In this document: positions 63,189 to 64,000 of the stretch, piece by piece
Layout: each line of letters starts with the position of its first letter
Numbering within the stretch: position 1 is the first letter of the stretch
Source of the DNA: Solwaraspora sp. WMMA2065
Lineage (GTDB): Bacteria > Actinomycetota > Actinomycetes > Mycobacteriales > Micromonosporaceae
Assembly: GCF_030345075.1 (NCBI RefSeq)
Contig: NZ_CP128361.1
Coordinates: 434,001-498,000, forward strand
DNA length: 64,000 nt
Direction: 5' to 3'
The notes under the pieces: generated by a model
Told to the model about the DNA's origin: nothing
Database searches by the model: none
What the model saw: only the letters and a program-made list of their open reading frames with translations
Translations under genes and position numbers: made by a program

Positions 63189-64000
63189 TGCTGGCTGGTC
63201 GGGTCGCCGGCCAGCACCCGGTGCACGTCGAAGCGGACCGGCCGGTCCAGCTGGTCGTACCGGCAGGAGGCCGGCTCCCGATCGGTACGCCAGCGCTGGA
63301 ACCGTGCGGTGTGCCGGAACCGGTCGCCCTCCATCGCGTCGTAGGCGACCTCGGCGACCAACTCGGGCCGCAGCGGCTGCCACTCGAGGTTCTTGCCGCC
63401 GCTCCACCGGCTCGGCGCGCCCGGAATCCGCTGGCCGGAACCGTCGTCACCCGACCCCCACGGGTGGTCGGCGGCAGTGGTGCGCAACGGTGCCATCTCG
63501 TCGACGAGCTCCGCGCGTCGGGCGGCGGTGAACGACGCGCACACGCCGACGTGGTGCAGCACCCCAGCGTCATCGAAGAGCCCGAGCAGTAGTGATCCGA
63601 CCACCGGGCCGGACTTGTGCCAGCGGAAGCCGGCGACGACCACGTCGGCGGTCCGCCCGTGCTTGACCTTGAACATCGTCCGCTTACCGGGCTCGTAGCG
63701 CAGCTCCGCCGGCTTGGCGATGACGCCGTCGAGGCCGGCGCCTTCGAAGATCTCGAACCAGCGACGGGCGGTGCCCGGTTCGGTGGTCACCGGGGTCAGG
63801 TGCACCGGCGCGGTGACCGCCGCCAGCGCGTCGGCCAGTCGGGCCCGACGGGTGGTGAACGGCTCGTCGAGCAGGACCTCGTCGCCCAGCGCCAGCAGGT
63901 CGAAGGCGACGAAGGAGGCCGGGATCTGCTCGGCGAGCAGCCGTACCCGGGAGGCCGCCGGATGGATCCGTTGGCCGAGCAGGTCGAAGTCGAGCCGGGA
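63185..64000 (-). CDS. ATP-dependent DNA ligase (LigC/LigD ligase domain), 5' end beyond window
   Basis: The C-terminal part of an ATP-dependent DNA ligase, entering from the right edge. It has motif III (SFVAFDLLALG), motif IV (GLDGVIAKP) and motif V (TMFKVKHGRTADVVV), then the OB-fold domain with EWQPLRPELVAEVAYD. Motif I with the adenylated Lys lies outside the window. It should seal double-strand breaks with Ku and the polymerase encoded nearby. The TGA stop is part of a GTGA overlap with the next gene. Confidence 0.9.
   Translation of the reverse strand, partial: SRLDFDLLGQRIHPAASRVRLLAEQIPASFVAFDLLALGDEVLLDEPFTTRRARLADALAAVTAPVHLTPVTTEPGTARRWFEIFEGAGLDGVIAKPAELRYEPGKRTMFKVKHGRTADVVVAGFRWHKSGPVVGSLLLGLFDDAGVLHHVGVCASFTAARRAELVDEMAPLRTTAADHPWGSGDDGSGQRIPGAPSRWSGGKNLEWQPLRPELVAEVAYDAMEGDRFRHTARFQRWRTDREPASCRYDQLDRPVRFDVHRVLAGDPTSQQ

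Overview
The window is high-GC actinobacterial chromosome, almost certainly from the Micromonosporaceae or a close relative (inference). GTG starts, 4-bp ATGA/GTGA gene overlaps, many Actinobacteria-restricted families (DUF3039, DUF3093, DUF3099, DUF3159, DUF3710, DUF4193, DUF7455) and a coproporphyrin-dependent haem pathway support this. From memory of the Mycobacterium tuberculosis H37Rv map, about 11-63 kb carries the same conserved genes as the Rv2672-Rv2711 segment (ideR, sigB, sigA, suhB, cei, dut, ceoB/ceoC, dxs, rnd, hemE/hemY/hemQ, msrB), with lineage-specific insertions.

Accessory left end (1-9.4 kb). A helR-type gene (RNA-polymerase-rescuing helicase, rifamycin tolerance) runs off the left edge. 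It has a rifamycin-associated-element-like palindrome upstream but an in-frame amber codon at about codon 37. A VapBC-type toxin-antitoxin pair follows. Then comes a compact minus-strand cluster of six genes: methyltransferase, acyl-AMP ligase, alpha/beta hydrolase, ATP-grasp ligase, PaaK-like adenylating enzyme and MFS exporter. All but one junction are 4-bp overlaps. It looks like a small natural-product pathway that makes amide or ester bonds without a carrier protein, and it is the best candidate here for an undescribed system.

Conserved core, first part (9.4-32 kb). This holds RNA methyltransferases, an IdeR-type iron regulator, an AcuC deacetylase beside a GNAT/acyl-CoA-synthetase fusion (a protein acetylation switch), a SigB-like sigma factor, D-aminoacyl-tRNA deacylase, pseudouridine catabolism (psuG-psuK), a DNA helicase, an ArsR/AHSA1 pair with a clear operator, the principal sigma factor HrdB/SigA, an inositol-monophosphatase-family enzyme and small zinc-ribbon proteins.

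Conserved core, second part (32-43 kb). This holds dUTPase, an OB-fold protein, two TrkA potassium-channel subunits opposite an APC permease, a TrmA/RumA methyltransferase and dxs.

Break in the core (43-51.8 kb). Between dxs and rnd lie a transposase remnant abutting a decayed GH10 xylanase, a two-component system, an AT-richer stretch with a DUF6342-like gene, a fatty-acid beta-oxidation pair (fadB/fadA), a perfect 48-bp palindrome and a galE-like epimerase.

Conserved core, last part (51.8-64 kb). RNase D, a trypsin-like protease, DUF3000, hemE-hemY-hemQ, msrB, and a two-protein version of the LigD end-joining enzymes (polymerase and, on the right edge, ATP-dependent ligase) flanking a TAP-like secreted hydrolase.
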